A DNA stretch of 64,000 nucleotides from Alitta virens (GCA_932294295.1 OW028585.1:14230771-14294770); one strand, 5' to 3'. Positions 1-11,889 are shown, counted from the first letter of the stretch. Numbers and translations are program-made. Notes: a model not told the origin generated them from the sequence alone.

Positions 1-905
1 CATTTAATTAGGCTATTCTTCTAGCTTCATTGAGGTGTTATGCATTGACCTATTTAAGTGGACTATTCTTTTAGCTTCATTGAGGTGTAAAGCATTGACC
101 TATTTAAGTACACTATTCCTCTAGCTTCATTGAGGTGTAATGCATTGACCTATTTAAGTAGACTATTCTTTTAGCTTCATTGGGGTGTTATGCATTGACC
201 TATTTAAGTAGACTATTCTTTTAGCTTCATTGAGGTGTATTGCATTGACCCATTTAACTAAGCTATTCTTTGAGCTTCATTGAGGTGTAATGGATTGACC
301 TATTTAAGTAGACAATTTTTTTTAGCTTCATTGAGGTGTACTGGATTGACCTATTTAAGTAGACTATTCTTTTAGCTTCATTGAGGTGTAATGCATTGAC
401 CTATTTAAGTAGACTATTCTTTTAGCTTCATTGAGGTGTAATGGATTGACCTATTTAATTAGACTATTTTTTTTAGCTTCATTGAGGTGTAATGGATTGA
501 CCTATTTAATTAGACTATTTTTTTTTAGCTTCATTGAGGTGTAATGGATTGACCTTTTTAAGTAGACTATTCTTTTAGCTTCATTGAGGTGTAATGCATT
601 GACCTATTTAAGTAGACTATTCTTTTAGCTTCATTGAGGTGTAATGGATTGACCTATTTAATTAGACTATTTTTTTTAGCTTCATTGAGGTGTAATGGAT
701 TGACCTATTTAATTAGACTATTTTTTTTAGCTTCATTGAGGTGTAATGGATTGACCTTTTTAAGTAGACTATTCTTTTAGCTTTATTGAGGTTTAATGGA
801 TTGACCTTTTTAAGTAGACTATTCTTTTAGCTTCATTGAGGTTTAATGGATTGACCTATTTAAGTAGACTATTCTTTTAGCTTCATTGAGGTGTAATGGA
901 TTGAC
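1..905. repeat. 50-bp tandem satellite array, cut by the left edge
   Basis: About eighteen head-to-tail copies of a 50-bp AT-rich unit recognisable by TTCATTGAGGTGTAATG and TTGACCTATTTAAGT. Units differ at a few positions: T-run length after ACTATT, GCATTG against GGATTG, and AATTAG against AAGTAG. Sub-variants recur in blocks (for example around 440-540 and 660-760), which suggests higher-order amplification. The array ends sharply near 905 and continues beyond the window on the left. Confidence 0.97.
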
Positions 906-1316
906 AATATTATAAAGCTTGTCATCAACAAAATCAATGTAATGTGTTGTGACATGAAATAATTAAGACTAGAAAGTTTCTTTTGTTTATGGCTGCTGAT
1001 TGGCATTTCAAAAAATAGAATGTTCCCTTGGTTACAAGGATAGTTCATCGTATATACAACGTGTATGGCTGATGTTATTATTAAATGTCACTTTAATCCA
1101 GGTTTGATTCAGACTTAGCAGTTGACTGAAAAACTGAATTTCGCATTATTACTGAGAAAAATACTTATAAATAGATATATTAATTAATAAATAATAAGCC
1201 ACGGCAAATATCTTGAAAATTAGTATCTTTACTAACCATACAAATCATAGTGTTGGAGAAATCAGTTGAATAGACAATCATACATATTAATATTACAGTT
1301 ATCAACATTGTAATCT

Positions 1317-1357
<41 letters not shown>

Positions 1358-1474
1358 ATATATTCTGTTTGCAAAATTGAAATTTTCCATCTGAAGAACA
1401 TCAGTCGCATTAGAAGAAACATGGACAGGGATTGATTACCAGCGAGTTGGATTACTGCCATTCTTTATGCGGTA
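906..1474. other. Gene-free AT-rich stretch with an AT microsatellite
   Basis: No gene is supported here. It holds a TA-dinucleotide run at about 1318-1362. The open frame at 1180-1461 on the minus strand runs through that microsatellite and is not a credible protein. Confidence 0.7.
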
Positions 1475-1798
1475 TTCAAGCAGCAAGGATCACAAAATGC
1501 ACAGCCAAATATGACTCCATAACACTAATTTTGAGAGACCTACACTGTTTACCAGTGGCTCAATGGATACAATTTAAAATCTGATTGATAGTTTATAAAT
1601 GTGTGAATGGAATGCACCAATCTATCCGCAAGAACTCTTGACTGTGTACGTTCCCTTCAGATCTCTGCTCTCATCCAATCAAAATCTACTTAAAGTGCCA
1701 TATTCATGATTCAAAATCGTGCATTTAGTGTGGCAGGATGAACTACCAGGTGCTATTGGATCCGCACCCAGTCTTTCATCTTTTAAATCCGAACTTAA

Positions 1799-2947
1799 AG
1801 GGGAACTAATGGAAGTTTGTATGTTAATTTCAAAAGTTCAATTAGATGTTAAATAATATATTGGTGTGAAAGGAAATGTCTTAATGACTGGTTTGACATC
1901 GTTTCAAGCCAATTAAAAGTGCAATTTGCACCAACCGCCGACATGATGGGGGCCACCATTATTGCACACGGCACACAAGACAGTGACGTCACTTATGTAC
2001 ACTGCTAGGCCATATATATGCATTCAGCCATATGAATCAATTCATAATCCTGTTGATTACAAGCCGTTTCATTGTTCACTGCAATTATAACAAGAACATA
2101 CAGCACAACAACATGAAGGGTGTTAATTGCAATTTTTTGGGAATACAGCATAATTATTGCATTGATTGCAATGAGCTTATTTCAAATGTATGTTGCATTG
2201 CTAGAAACATTTAATATAGGCCTACTAGTTTAAAATAAAATATAATATCAAAAACTCATTTTCAACAAAACAATCACAATTAAGAACTGCTCCCTGTTGT
2301 AAACTTTTTATTAAATTTGCATTTTGTCTGCCATACTTTAATTTTCATCCCATCATTATTTCTTAGATTTAGATCTTGTTATTTATATATAAATGTATTA
2401 TTATTTTTTTTTCATTAAATAATATGTATTTTTTTAAATATGAGTTTTTAGGGGACATCCACGTGAGCCCTTTTTTAAAAAATAAGAACTTATTGGATGT
2501 CTCCTGACCAAAGGTAATTAGATCATATGTATTTTGACTTTTATTTAATTTATTTTTCTGCTAATAGTTGTTTCTTGCTGCTTTTGTTTGTTTTATTTAA
2601 CATTGATCTAATAAATTCTTTCTTTCTCTGTCTAATTGCTTTGTCTCAAGTTCAATGGCAATTACTTGACACTCAGTAAGAACTGCTCTGAAAGTGCAAT
2701 TAACTGTATCTAAACTGTTGCTGACAGTTTCTCACCAGTTGAATAGTACAACAGTGACGTATTTCCGGTCAGTGCAAAACACCAGGAATTTAAAAAATGG
2801 CGGCCTCCGTAGTTCACAACACGGAGCTAATAAATGCAGGATATTTCATTACCAGGGCACATATACAAGTTATGAATAGCATGGAATTGTTTCTATGGAC
2901 CCAAGCTAAAATCTGAGAGGTAAAGTGCAAAAGGGGTTAGTTCCCTT
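1799..2947. mobile_element. TTAA-flanked MITE inside the LINE
   Basis: The ends are AGGGGAACTAA and TTAGTTCCCTT, which are inverted repeats of one another. The element is flanked by TTAA at 1795-1798 and 2948-2951. Removing element plus one TTAA restores the LINE reading across GAACTTAAGAC, which proves the insertion. TTAA duplication is characteristic of piggyBac-type transposition; no transposase is encoded, so this is a non-autonomous copy. Short frames inside it (for example 2032-2214 and 2694-2879) are not credible genes. Confidence 0.8.
2293..2676 (+). mobile_element. LINE 3'-tail fragment nested in the MITE
   Basis: This AT-rich block contains a short hairpin (GGACATCC near 2453, GGATGTC near 2494) and a run ending AATAAATTCTTTCTTTCT, which looks like a LINE 3' end. 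It is bounded by the 12-base direct repeat TAAGAACTGCTC at 2281-2292 and 2677-2688, as expected for target-primed insertion. The family is not identified. Confidence 0.55.
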
Positions 2948-3115
2948 TTAAGACTTATCTTTTTAAAGAACATTTTAAGCTAATCAGATGCACTATTCAT
3001 ATTTATATAATTATTTTTACTACTTATTGTATACACCTACATTTTTATTATATTTTATTGTACAGTGTCTTAAGCACAATGGATATGTACGCTCGATAAG
3101 ATACATTATTTTATT

Positions 3116-4440
3116 TTATTTAGTTATATGAGGTGCCATATAGGGCTATTTTTTTTCACATTTCTTGAGTCCATCTGAACTGCGTGTTTCGATTGTTTCT
3201 GATTGTGTCTTGCAAATTTGTTTTGAACTCACTGTTCTAGTTTTATGTTATTTTGGATTATTTCTTGACAACTAATCAATAAACAATAAAAAGATGGTGG
3301 CACTGCATAGCTGAAATTTTAATGGCAACATTTCAGTTCATGCAGTGCATAGATATTAACTTTAGAAGATAAAGTTTCAGATATATCTTGCATCACAATA
3401 ATTGATTAGAATGACAATTACTAATTACTTTTTGTAAGACATCTGACAGCCTTTATTTAAATGGTTATATTTTGAGCTAACACCATGGAAGGGTTCCATA
3501 CATTAAGTTTTCATAACGTGGGAACATACATATGTGTATATTTTTAATTGATTAACAATGCCTAATGCTTTTGACGATGTTTTTTAGGCAATCATATCAC
3601 TTTCCAAGTTAAATGTCTATCTATAATATAAGCTATTGTACCAAGGATCCAGACTAGATTCAAGATTTTATTGACCATGTTAGATAAATATTACTCCAGT
3701 GTTTAAGCATATAACATACTGGTGACCTGATGCCAAAATGACATATTTGGCCTTTACCAATACAATGTACATAAAGAAATCAAAAGCAAAAAAAGTATGG
3801 ATTTGAAAAATAAATATCAATTAATGGTATATATTCGTACCTTCATAATTCAGTAAATACGAACATTCACAGTATTACTCAACAAAATTTAGATTCATAA
3901 GTAATGATATTTAATAATTTGTTCCATGGTCCTCCATTATATATTTATATAAAAAGATCTTATAACACTACATCATATCTCAACGTTAGTGCATAAAAGC
4001 AGCTAAGCCAATATATATATGTACATATTATAAAACTAGGATATGATTGAATCATGGTTTCATATCAGTAACAAGAATATTCTTTTTCAAAAAAAGAATA
4101 GATACCTGGTGTTGTGTGTAGAATGCCAGCAGCACTAGGCCTACAATGTAAACACTTTAATAGAGTATGATGGCTACTGCCTCATTAAGACCAGTGTTTG
4201 GGCCTTGTATACTCCATTCTTTACTCAGAATATTACAAAATTATTTATCTATCAGACTATCACTACAATAATATTGGATTGCCCATCAGACCACGAAATG
4301 CATTGTTATATGCCACCCAAGTACACTATATAATATAATTACTAATTTGTTCTGTTTTCACGAACCATTTTGAAGATGAAAAAGTACATTCATCTAGCGT
4401 TTGAACTAAGATATAAATTCTACACATTTCCTTAAACAAT
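3116..4440. other. No gene seen; AT-rich spacer
   Basis: No open frame, RNA gene or clear repeat could be supported. Content is AT-rich with short simple runs, such as a TATATATG stretch near 4012. Confidence 0.6.
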
Positions 4441-4860
4441 TCAGTCTTTATTTGATGAAAAGCGGACGGATATTAGGGGAGCAGCAGCCTTTTAAAGTAT
4501 ATATTATAGCGTAGGCAACCCCCTCCATGATTATGCTGGCTACGCTGCTGCTGCGCTTAGGCGTTTTAGGCGATCTCGTTGACGATTTGTACAACATCAA
4601 AAAAGTCAGGGATTTTGACAGTTTTCAATTTGTACTATAATCAAACTTTTCTCGGCTTCTACTTGTCGGATGCGCATTTGTATTACGGTTCTAATGGTGT
4701 GCAATTTACAGCTGTACCCCTAACAGTTATTGAAGAATTTTATATTATGTGAAACCGCGCTATCCCCCTCCCTGCCTACGCTGCCTATGCTGCTGCTGCG
4801 TTGACCCATATATTTTCAGCCCTCAGACCGTTCGTTCGTAAATATACCTGGTCTTTCACA
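4441..4860 (-). repeat. Dispersed repeat related to the 13-15 kb transposon interior
   Basis: 4445-4505 is the reverse complement of the segment seen three times within 13583-14865 (core GCAGCAGCCTTTTAAA, with TTTATTTGATGAAAA upstream). A GC-richer part follows in which CTACGCTGC-TGCTGCTGCG-like words occur twice (about 4540 and 4780). It is probably a fragment of the same non-autonomous DNA element family. No coding capacity. Confidence 0.6.
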
Positions 4861-5814
4861 GAACATAGTATGATAGTTCTAGACTTGTTAAAGGCCTAGG
4901 CCCAGGTATAAAAAAAAGCTATTCACAAAGTATAGCTCAATTTAATGGTTTTTTTAAATTCTTCATATTCTTTTTAAAAAGTGTGGATATTGCAAAAGTG
5001 GGTAACTAAGTCAGATATACTATTCCACTCTTTTACACCCTGATACCTGATTGTGTTTTGAAATAATTATGTTAATATGCAATATGGTTCTTGAAGTTTG
5101 TGTCTCTTTCTTGTATTTGTCTGTAAGCGTATATTTTATATATTCAAACATAAACACACATATTGTCAGATATTGGTAAACTAAATACGTCTAAAAGACG
5201 TCGTCAGATGACGTCTTTTACATCTCATATAAGACGTCATTGAAGTTTGCATATGAGACCAGTATGGGCTGGTCATGAGACGTCTTGCAGAGAGGTCAAA
5301 GTGACGTCAATGAGACCACTTTTGCCCTTTGGGAAAGGTAGATAAAAGTGGCTGCTACTAAATTAGTAAAAGATGTTGCAGCAGTACATTAAATGAGTCT
5401 TGCAATCAATACCAGAACATCAATAAAGACTAAACAGTCATGGATATTCAATCAATAAAAAGTAAAGGTCTTCTCAGTATAATTAACTAATAAAATTATG
5501 TGTTTTGCACTTGTACTGTACACATCTTGTATATGACTGTATCCATAGACACTCTAGGAACACAGCTGATAATAAATATTGTTGGGAGTAAAACATTTCT
5601 GTCACTTAAATGAAACATTTTAGAGTGCATAATAACCATTATGTCATACTACAGGTTCACTACGGCAAAACCAGCTATGTGAGATGGAGCTTTAGAAGCA
5701 CTTTTAAAGACTGAAATGATTTGTTTTGCTTGCCAATTTGACCACTTTTCCGCAAGGCACTATAAGTTCACTATAAGTTCAACCATGAACAAGCAATGTC
5801 TAATATGTCATACT
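4861..5814. other. No gene; includes a GACGTC-rich patch
   Basis: No gene is supported. Within 5184-5335 the palindrome GACGTC or its GACGTCAT/TGACGTC variants occur at least six times in about 150 bp, with TAAAAGACGTCGTCAGATGACGTCTTTTA forming a foldback in two halves around 5190-5220. GACGTCA is a CREB/ATF-type site, but nothing shows that it is used here. Confidence 0.55.
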
Positions 5815-5990
5815 TAGGGCTTTACGTCCTGTATTTCTGCACCTGCTGGGCTAATTAGGACAGGCAGAGACCATGGCCATGAGACGAAGGATGAAACAGC
5901 CATCCAACTTAGGCTCAAATGGGAATTGAACCCGGGATCCAGCGGTTGGAAACCCAGAGCGCTACCTCTGAGCTAGGTCCCCGCCCTTAA
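5815..5990 (-). mobile_element. tRNA-derived SINE
   Basis: On the minus strand, from about 5985, an A box (TAGCTCAGAGGTAG) is followed by a B box (GGGTTCAATTCCC) at tRNA spacing, then a non-tRNA body. The body's last part (GTCCTAATTAGCCCA and CAGGACGTAAA) recurs at 8523-8590, so it is a dispersed family and not a tRNA gene. The acceptor stem does not pair as in a functional tRNA. Confidence 0.8.
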
Positions 5991-6299
5991 TAGCTTGTGC
6001 TGTAAAGGCACTGTTAGAAATTGAGTGCAAATATGTAGACTATGTCTATTTTTATTTTTTATCTATTAAATATAATTTAAAAGGGTTAAATTGCTCAGTG
6101 CAAACTGTTTTTCAGCAATGCCCTTTACATATGTACAAATTAAAAGATTTTATAGAAATGCATTGACAATAAAAAACAGACATAAGGATAAAATATTACG
6201 TGTGCACATTCCTTTTCAGTTGTTTCTATGTCTCAATGCTACTGGGTCTAAAGCTTACTCAGCTGATATGACCGGCTGCGAGAGGCAGATGTTATGATG

Positions 6300-6519
6300 A
6301 GATGGTAAGGCTTGGAGTCCATTTACCCCATGGGTGGGGTATTTCAATTGCCTCAGCATAGACACTGAGTACAAGGCACCTCCAATTTAACGTCCCATGC
6401 GATCGACATCCAGCTTTGATGAAGCTCATGAAGAGTGCCCAGGTCGGGGGTCGAACCCCGGACCTCCAATAAAGCTGACCAATATAGAATTTGCAGATGC
6501 TTTAACTATTAGGCCACTC
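6300..6519 (-). mobile_element. tRNA-derived SINE, second family
   Basis: On the minus strand the A-box region TGGCCTAATAGTTAAAGC lies at 6494-6519 and a B box of type GGGGTTCGACCCC at about 6446-6459. The body contains CTCAGCATAGACACTGAGT and GTACAAGGCACCTCC. Related, more decayed copies lie in the GRL introns of both inverted arms (27130-27320 and 43430-43620). An insert between the boxes rules out a functional tRNA. Confidence 0.75.
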
Positions 6520-7149
6520 ATAAAATCAATTAGTTCTTATATTATGCATATTTATCCCTAAGACTAAGGTTAGTTGTTGGCAGTGAATTTCCACCTGACC
6601 GCTTGCAAATAAATGCAAATTCAATGACTTACTAAATACATTTAGTAATTATATAATAGGATAATACTTTGTGAGAACAAAATTATAATGTTAAAATTTC
6701 AGTTTCGCCCATTGAAAAATTGTTTAAATTGGATTATATAATTCATAAAAAAAGTATACCACGTTTCCTTGTAACAATGCATATATAATAAAAAAAATAA
6801 TTATCTCATTTCTTATTATATCTTATCTGTTCTTATCTTTTACTTTATCTAATTTCTATGGTATCAATGTATATGTCAAAAGCTGTCAGTGGCTGTAATT
6901 GCAATGCATTTGCCTATGTAGTTTACAAGTTATGGAACGTTATTTAATATGAGAAAGTCAAAAGCTTCTGAATAGTGTATTTACCCAGTGTTCCACTTCC
7001 GAGAGATAAAAACAATAGCAGCAAAAGACCAGGTTTTTGAAATTCCATGGTGATTCTTATGTGCAGCCTTGCTGAACAATGAATTTCTTCTTGTTAAAAT
7101 GGAATTCCTTCTTGTATGGACTATATGGATGCTCTTCCATTTTGAGCTG
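6520..7149. other. No gene seen
   Basis: AT-rich sequence without supportable coding, RNA or repeat content. Confidence 0.55.
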
Positions 7150-7345
7150 TTGAAATTGCGAAGATTTGACTAATTTGATTTAAACTTTACTTTTGAAATT
7201 GCATAGATTTGACTTATTTAATTTAAAATTTACTGTTAAAATTGCGTGGATTTGACTTATTTGATCTAAACCTACTTTTGAAATTGAGTAGATTTGACTT
7301 ACTTGATTTTAAATTTACTGTTGAAATTTCATAGATTTGTTAAAT
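7150..7345. repeat. ~42-bp imperfect tandem repeat
   Basis: Five degenerate units carry GATTTGACTTATTTGATTTAA and TTTACTGTTGAAATTGC (starts near 7160, 7203, 7247, 7289 and 7330). Alternating versions differ in ACTTTTG against ACTGTTG. Confidence 0.8.
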
Positions 7346-7855
7346 ATATCAAATTTCAATATCCATGAAAAGTATTGTCGTAGCTACTCGTATTAATAAA
7401 TATAATATCTCTCGTATTCCTATTTAATAATATTTGTCTATTTTGTGTGCATATAGTTACTATCACGATATAGGTACCATGCCTTATTTATGATTAACTG
7501 CAATTTTTATGACAAATTGTCAATAAACTTGAATCTTTTGTGTGATTATATACTGGCTACATGACCCTTTTCCTGTCTTGTAAATTATTGAAAGTGCTGC
7601 GATGAAAAGATCATAAAACAACATTGTTTTCAATTCAAATCACCATGAGTTGTTTTAAAGGTGTATTTTTGCATTTTTTCCAATGTGTTCTGCCCCTAAT
7701 ATGATAATATATTGTAAACCTTTAAAAATATTTCATTTCATTCTTAAATATATTAAATCTGAGCAACAAGTACCTGCATTACACAAATGTCAAAATTTAC
7801 TGCTTTTTACGGAGCTTTTCAAGGGACATGGCATAAAAATATAATTGTAATATTT
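7346..7855. other. No gene seen
   Basis: AT-rich sequence with no supportable feature. Confidence 0.55.
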
Positions 7856-8520
7856 TTATGGTTTTGACAAAAAAAAAATCTTTGTCCAAACAACAAAAGT
7901 GGCCAAACAAATAAAATCTTCGTCCGAACAAAAACAAAAATGGCCGAACAAAAAAAAATCTTTGTCCGAACAAAGGATATGCATGTGCATATGCATACAT
8001 GGGACAAGGGCGTATCTAGGATTTCCAGAAGGGGGAGGGAGGTGGGTGCAAGGATGCATGCATAGTAATAGGTACACTTGTGCTGAAAATAAAATGGATT
8101 GCGCTAATATAGTTCAATGACACTTACGCCACACCATTCACTGGAGAAACGGTGATAAACTGAAAATAATTGTGGAACTGTGTATAGCCTAGTTAATCCT
8201 ATGTGTACATACTTTTTTTTTTTTTACGTAAATCTATGATTTGGTCCAATCACTTTGTGTAAATAGGTAATTAATTTTATTCACGTTTTTAGAGTAACAA
8301 ACTGTCGCAATACATTAAACAATGTTATAATATGGCCCTGCAGTGGCGAAGATCATAAAAATGTATCATCCCCGGCCATTTTTAATGTATTGAAGATTTT
8401 TTTTTTGTAAGGACAAAGATTATGTTGTAAGAATAATTTATTTATTTGGACAAAGATTTTTTTTGTTTCGGACAAAGTTATTTTTGTTCGGACATTGATT
8501 TTTTTGTTTGGACTATTATA
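7856..8520. mobile_element. Foldback-type element with TTTGTCCGAACAAAA terminal arrays
   Basis: The left end (7865-7975) is an array of ATCTTTGTCCGAACAAAAA-like units. The right end (8395-8515) is an array of the complementary GGACAAAGATTTTTTTTG units, so the two ends fold on each other. The middle contains GGGCGTATCTAGGATTTCC, a GGGGGAGGG run and an AT-rich part. No transposase is visible. The many overlapping short frames here in four reading frames are products of the repeat, not genes. Confidence 0.65.
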
Positions 8521-8522
8521 AT

Positions 8523-8590
8523 TTTTTACGTCCTGTATTTCTTCACCTGATGGGCTAATTAGGACAGGTAGGGACCATGGCAATGAGATT
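8523..8590 (-). repeat. Truncated SINE 3' end
   Basis: It matches the 3' part of the 5815-5990 SINE (TTTACGTCCTGTATTTC, then GGGCTAATTAGGACAGG, then GGACCATGG). It lies directly against the foldback element at 7856-8520. Confidence 0.75.
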
Positions 8591-9338
8591 ATTAATGTTA
8601 AAAATAATAGGGCTGGGCATTTCTAGTGTGACCTTGTACCCAGAAGTACTTATATAATATGACGTCATCAATAATTGGGCTGTTGTGACGTCATGCATTG
8701 TGCTATTACTTCGGCATCTTAGATCACCAGTGAACTGGTCAGGCCGTATGGGTTGATTTGCACTAGAATAAAAAACCCTAACCCAAGCTTACAAATAAGG
8801 TTCGGCTGAGGGTTCTTGTGCAATAGTTGTATTACTTTTAAGTTTTATGCTTGACTTGAGTTATGCTTGCAATTGCCCATTGAAATTTACTGTAATAAAT
8901 ACTTATTACAAGATCTATGCAGTATCAGAACATTGTCAATAATATGAAAATGCCAGAAACATCCAGCCAAAGGACATGTTGATATGACCGCAGCGCTTTT
9001 ACAGTCATCTGAAGCCTTGTTCTATGAAAATTGATGTAATAATTAGCTACGTAACAAGTGATGAACAGACTGTGTTTATTTATTTTTCTCATTTGTGTCA
9101 TGGCAATTTCAAAGATGCAATATGTATTTGGAAAGATCCATATTGGCTTCAAATGAGGTGTTGCATTCGATTTTTTTTGGCGGATTTGATATTGATTAAT
9201 TTTGAGAAAAACAAAATGAAAACCTAGTTTAGAAATGTTATTTAATTTTCAAACTGTGTAGTTTTTCTGCGTGGTCACAGTTACCTGGTAATAAGTTCAA
9301 TCAAGGTGGTATATAAACATAGTGAACTAGCCATTGTA
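8591..9338. other. No gene seen
   Basis: No convincing coding region. The overlapping 75- and 67-residue frames on opposite strands near 8925-9227 have no recognisable motif. Confidence 0.55.
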
Positions 9339-9642
9339 TGATCACTCCTGTATGGAATAGTTCATTCACAGTTTCTGCCTCATTGATCACGTGATTTACA
9401 GGAAAGGTAATTGAAAGCATATGGCACATTTTGAAGAGACCTTAAATTTGGATATCGTAAAGCTTTTTGTAAAACAACCCAGAGTAGCTATGATCACTCC
9501 TGTATGAGTGAATCGTTCATTCACAGTTTCTGCCGCATTCATCACTTGATTTAAAGGGAAGGTAAGTGAAAGCATATGGCACATTTTAAAGAGACCTTAA
9601 ATTTGGATATCATAAAGCTTTTTGTAAAACAACCCAGAGTGT
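9339..9642. repeat. 152-bp tandem duplication
   Basis: The block starting TGATCACTCCTGTATG at 9339 is repeated at 9491 with few changes, and both copies end in TTGTAAAACAACCCAGAGT. The second copy has a small insertion (GAGTGAATCG) and scattered substitutions. Confidence 0.9.
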
Positions 9643-9890
9643 GAACATCTATTTTGTGCAGAGCAATTCGCATACACAAATGTAGAGTGAACACATTCCT
9701 GGTGGATAAGTAGGTCCATCAGTTTCAGGGTACCCTCAGTGGTAAATATAAATGTATTGGGTTTTGAGCTCAACAAACTATTATTATCAACAAACTATTA
9801 TTATCACACACTTGGCTTAGGAGTCTTTTTCTGCTCCTATGGGAGTATGCAGCCAGGCAGCTGTAGTCAGTGCATCAGGTGAAGCACTCC

Positions 9891-9968
9891 CCAGGTATCA
9901 TTCCAAATCGTTATAGCGTTGGCGGCCGATATAGAAACGACGTCCGCCTGATTTGGAATGCTATCTGG
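9891..9968. mobile_element. Short MITE, CAGATAGCATTCCAAATCG family
   Basis: This 78-bp foldback has ends of type CAGGTATCATTCCAAATC and GATTTGGAATGCTATCTG. Four other members lie in the window (26245-26360, 44422-44537, about 47668-47775, 59384-59489). They share the termini and a CGATATAGAAACGA-like inner segment but vary in length. Confidence 0.8.
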
Positions 9969-9989
9969 GTCTGCCATTACTATCACAGA

Positions 9990-10150
9990 CACTGCCTATA
10001 GCCAAGTACCCATTTACGCTAGGTAGAGTGGAGCAAAGACTAACAGAGCACTCAGTTCCCCAGGGTGGGGGTTCAAAGCTACAACCTAGCGTTTGGCAGG
10101 TGAGCACCTTGACCACTGGACCAGAGCAATGGTCCTGAGCAGAGAAACGC
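9990..10150 (-). mobile_element. tRNA-derived SINE head
   Basis: On the minus strand an A-box-like TGGTCCAGTGGTCAAGG (about 10110-10130) is followed at tRNA distance by a decayed B box (AGCTTTGAACCCCCA). The reading resembles a Gly/Asp-type tRNA start, but the rest does not fold as a tRNA. Small frames in both strands over this region are incidental. Confidence 0.55.
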
Positions 10151-10326
10151 CTGCCATATACATCTGTATCATCCGCCAATGTCATTTCGTCTTTATTTTG
10201 GTCAGGCAGCACCAGCGGCCTTCCTCTGTATTAAGCTACACTTTGCAAATTGAGTTATTGCACACCGACCGCTCCAAGTGAGATCTGGACATAGAGGTCC
10301 AATAGGACCTGAGTCCAGTCATGCTC

Positions 10327-10351
10327 AAATCTAATCTAATCTAATCTAATC
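10327..10351. repeat. (ATCTA)n microsatellite
   Basis: Five tandem copies of the pentamer AATCT/ATCTA, directly upstream of the LINE at 10365. Confidence 0.9.
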
Positions 10352-10364
10352 ATAATGTAGATCA

Positions 10365-11525
10365 GTCAGCCTACCTAAAATTACACAACACTCAAACTGC
10401 TCTACACAGAATAATAAATGTCTGGATAGGTAATGTTTGCCATAATACATACACTGGTATATGCTTGTTTGACATCAAAAACTGTTTTGATACCACTGAT
10501 CATCAGCTATTGAATGTACTGAGTTAAACTGGTTTAAATCATTTATGTCAAGCATAAGTCAGATTGTAAATATCATGGAAATGTTTCAGAAAAGATAAAT
10601 GCATCAGTTGATGTTGACATTAGTCAACATGTTAACATAAGAACTGCTAATTTATTTGCTGATAACACTTTAATTTATTTTACTGGCAATAATATTTCAG
10701 AGACAAATGTAAAACTGCAAAATTGTGTGGATGAAGTTTCAAAATGGGTTAAAGGAAATGCTGTTCTATGATAATTGGTCCGAAAAGAAATGAGGATGGT
10801 TTGCTTAATATTTTGGATGATGATAGTCACTGTGATATTACGCATGTTAAATCAATGAAATACTTAGGTTTTGGAAATAGATGACACTCTAACATGGAAA
10901 AATTATGTAAACCAGCTATATAAGATTCTATATGTCCAAACCTCCAAATTAGCTAAATTAAGTAAGACACTTTCAAGAAAACTATTACTCAAAAATTACA
11001 TGTAATTTTCAGTTTGGGGTTGTGCTAGCGAAACAAATATCAATAAAATACAAAGAATGCAAAATTATTGTGCTAGGATAATAGAAAATAATTTTGATTC
11101 TGCACAGCAAAGAGGTATTAACTACAAAATATATATATAATATAGTTTTAGATATTAAAATTAGACCAAAAAAAAACATGATATGAATTTATATTTGCTA
11201 ATTCCTAAAAGTGAATTTCTCAAGAAAATGTTTTTCTATGGAGGAGCCAGAACCTGGAATAACCTACCAAGTTATTTCATACAATGCCTTACTTTAAATA
11301 GATTTAAAATACTTCTGAAAAATTATATCAAGAATGCAGCCCATGATTGACCAGTGTTGGTGCTATAAATTGCTGATTGTGTATTTTATTGTTTGTGTAT
11401 TTTATTGTTAATGTATTTATTGTTAATGGTTTTAATATCTATGGATTTTATTATTTTATTGTTTTTTACTGATGTTAAGGGCCCGGATATAAAACAGCTT
11501 CAGCTGATCTGGCTACCCTTTTAAA
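10365..11525 (+). mobile_element. Degenerate non-LTR retrotransposon (LINE) reverse transcriptase fragment
   Basis: Interrupted plus-strand translation shows a reverse transcriptase in order: a Phe-Asp-Thr-Thr-Asp-His-Gln-Leu-Leu block (RT domain, near 10490), then Leu-Phe-Ala-Asp-Asn-Thr-Leu-Ile near 10650 (the F/YADD catalytic motif with the second Asp changed to Asn), then Lys-Tyr-Leu-Gly near 10857, and Ser-Val-Trp-Gly-Cys-Ala with Met-Gln-Asn-Tyr-Cys-Ala-Arg-Ile-Ile near 11020-11085. The 3' end carries a GGGCCCGGATATAAAACAGC-type terminus and an (AAT)n tail near 11545. Stops and frameshifts throughout mark it as dead. A CR1/Rex-like clade is likely but not established. Confidence 0.8.
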
Positions 11526-11889
11526 AAATATTTGAAAAAAAAGTAATAATAATAATAATGGTTGTCCAAACCTCTTGCAGAAATCGATCTGGAGTATATG
11601 CCACTAATGTTGTCAAAATGTAATATTGCTTTATAAGTCATCTGCTAACTTAACATGCTACTTCATTATATATGCAAACCACATGATTGTAGGTTAGGGA
11701 TACAATACCCTGAAATTAAGACCATACACATCTGAGTGTGCTCTGCACAGAGCCCTGTACTGGCCACTGGGTTTGGAGGTCTTAAATCCGCAGCGTTATA
11801 GTTAGTGGAATTGATATGTAAACTTTCGTACAGTTGTGAAGTGAACTTTATGAGTCATTGGTGATACATGGACCTATATTTTGTGTAAA
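11526..11889. other. LINE tail and unassigned sequence
   Basis: Begins with the AAT-repeat tail of the LINE; nothing else recognised. Confidence 0.5.

Larger units (their letters stand above)
1475..3115 (+). mobile_element. CR1-like LINE 3' fragment, split by a MITE
   Basis: Translation of 1475-1794 gives the degenerate C-terminal tail of a CR1/L2-group LINE reverse transcriptase: Ala-Arg-Ile-Thr, Leu-His-Cys-Leu-Pro-Val, a phenylalanine-lysine-isoleucine block, then Val-Tyr-Lys-Cys-Val-Asn-Gly, and finally a Ser-Phe-Lys-Ser-Glu-Leu-like end. The frame has several stops. It resumes at 2952 with Lys-Thr-Tyr-Leu-Phe-Lys-Glu-His-Phe and a 3' end near 3060-3115. The 1799-2947 gap is a later insertion (separate entry). 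It is a 5'-truncated dead copy. The clade label rests on motif resemblance only. Confidence 0.75.

Noticed and set aside
1..905. CRISPR-like array
   Set aside because: Direct 50-bp tandem repeats without unique spacers in eukaryotic DNA; a satellite.
1180..1461. 93-residue minus-strand frame
   Set aside because: Runs through a TA microsatellite (Ile-Tyr repeats); no start context or family motif.
5925..5990. Functional tRNA gene
   Set aside because: A and B boxes are present but acceptor stem does not pair and the 3' body is a dispersed repeat: a SINE.
7797..8120. Four overlapping 62-76 residue frames on both strands
   Set aside because: All are translations of the TTTGTCCGAACAAAA repeat array.
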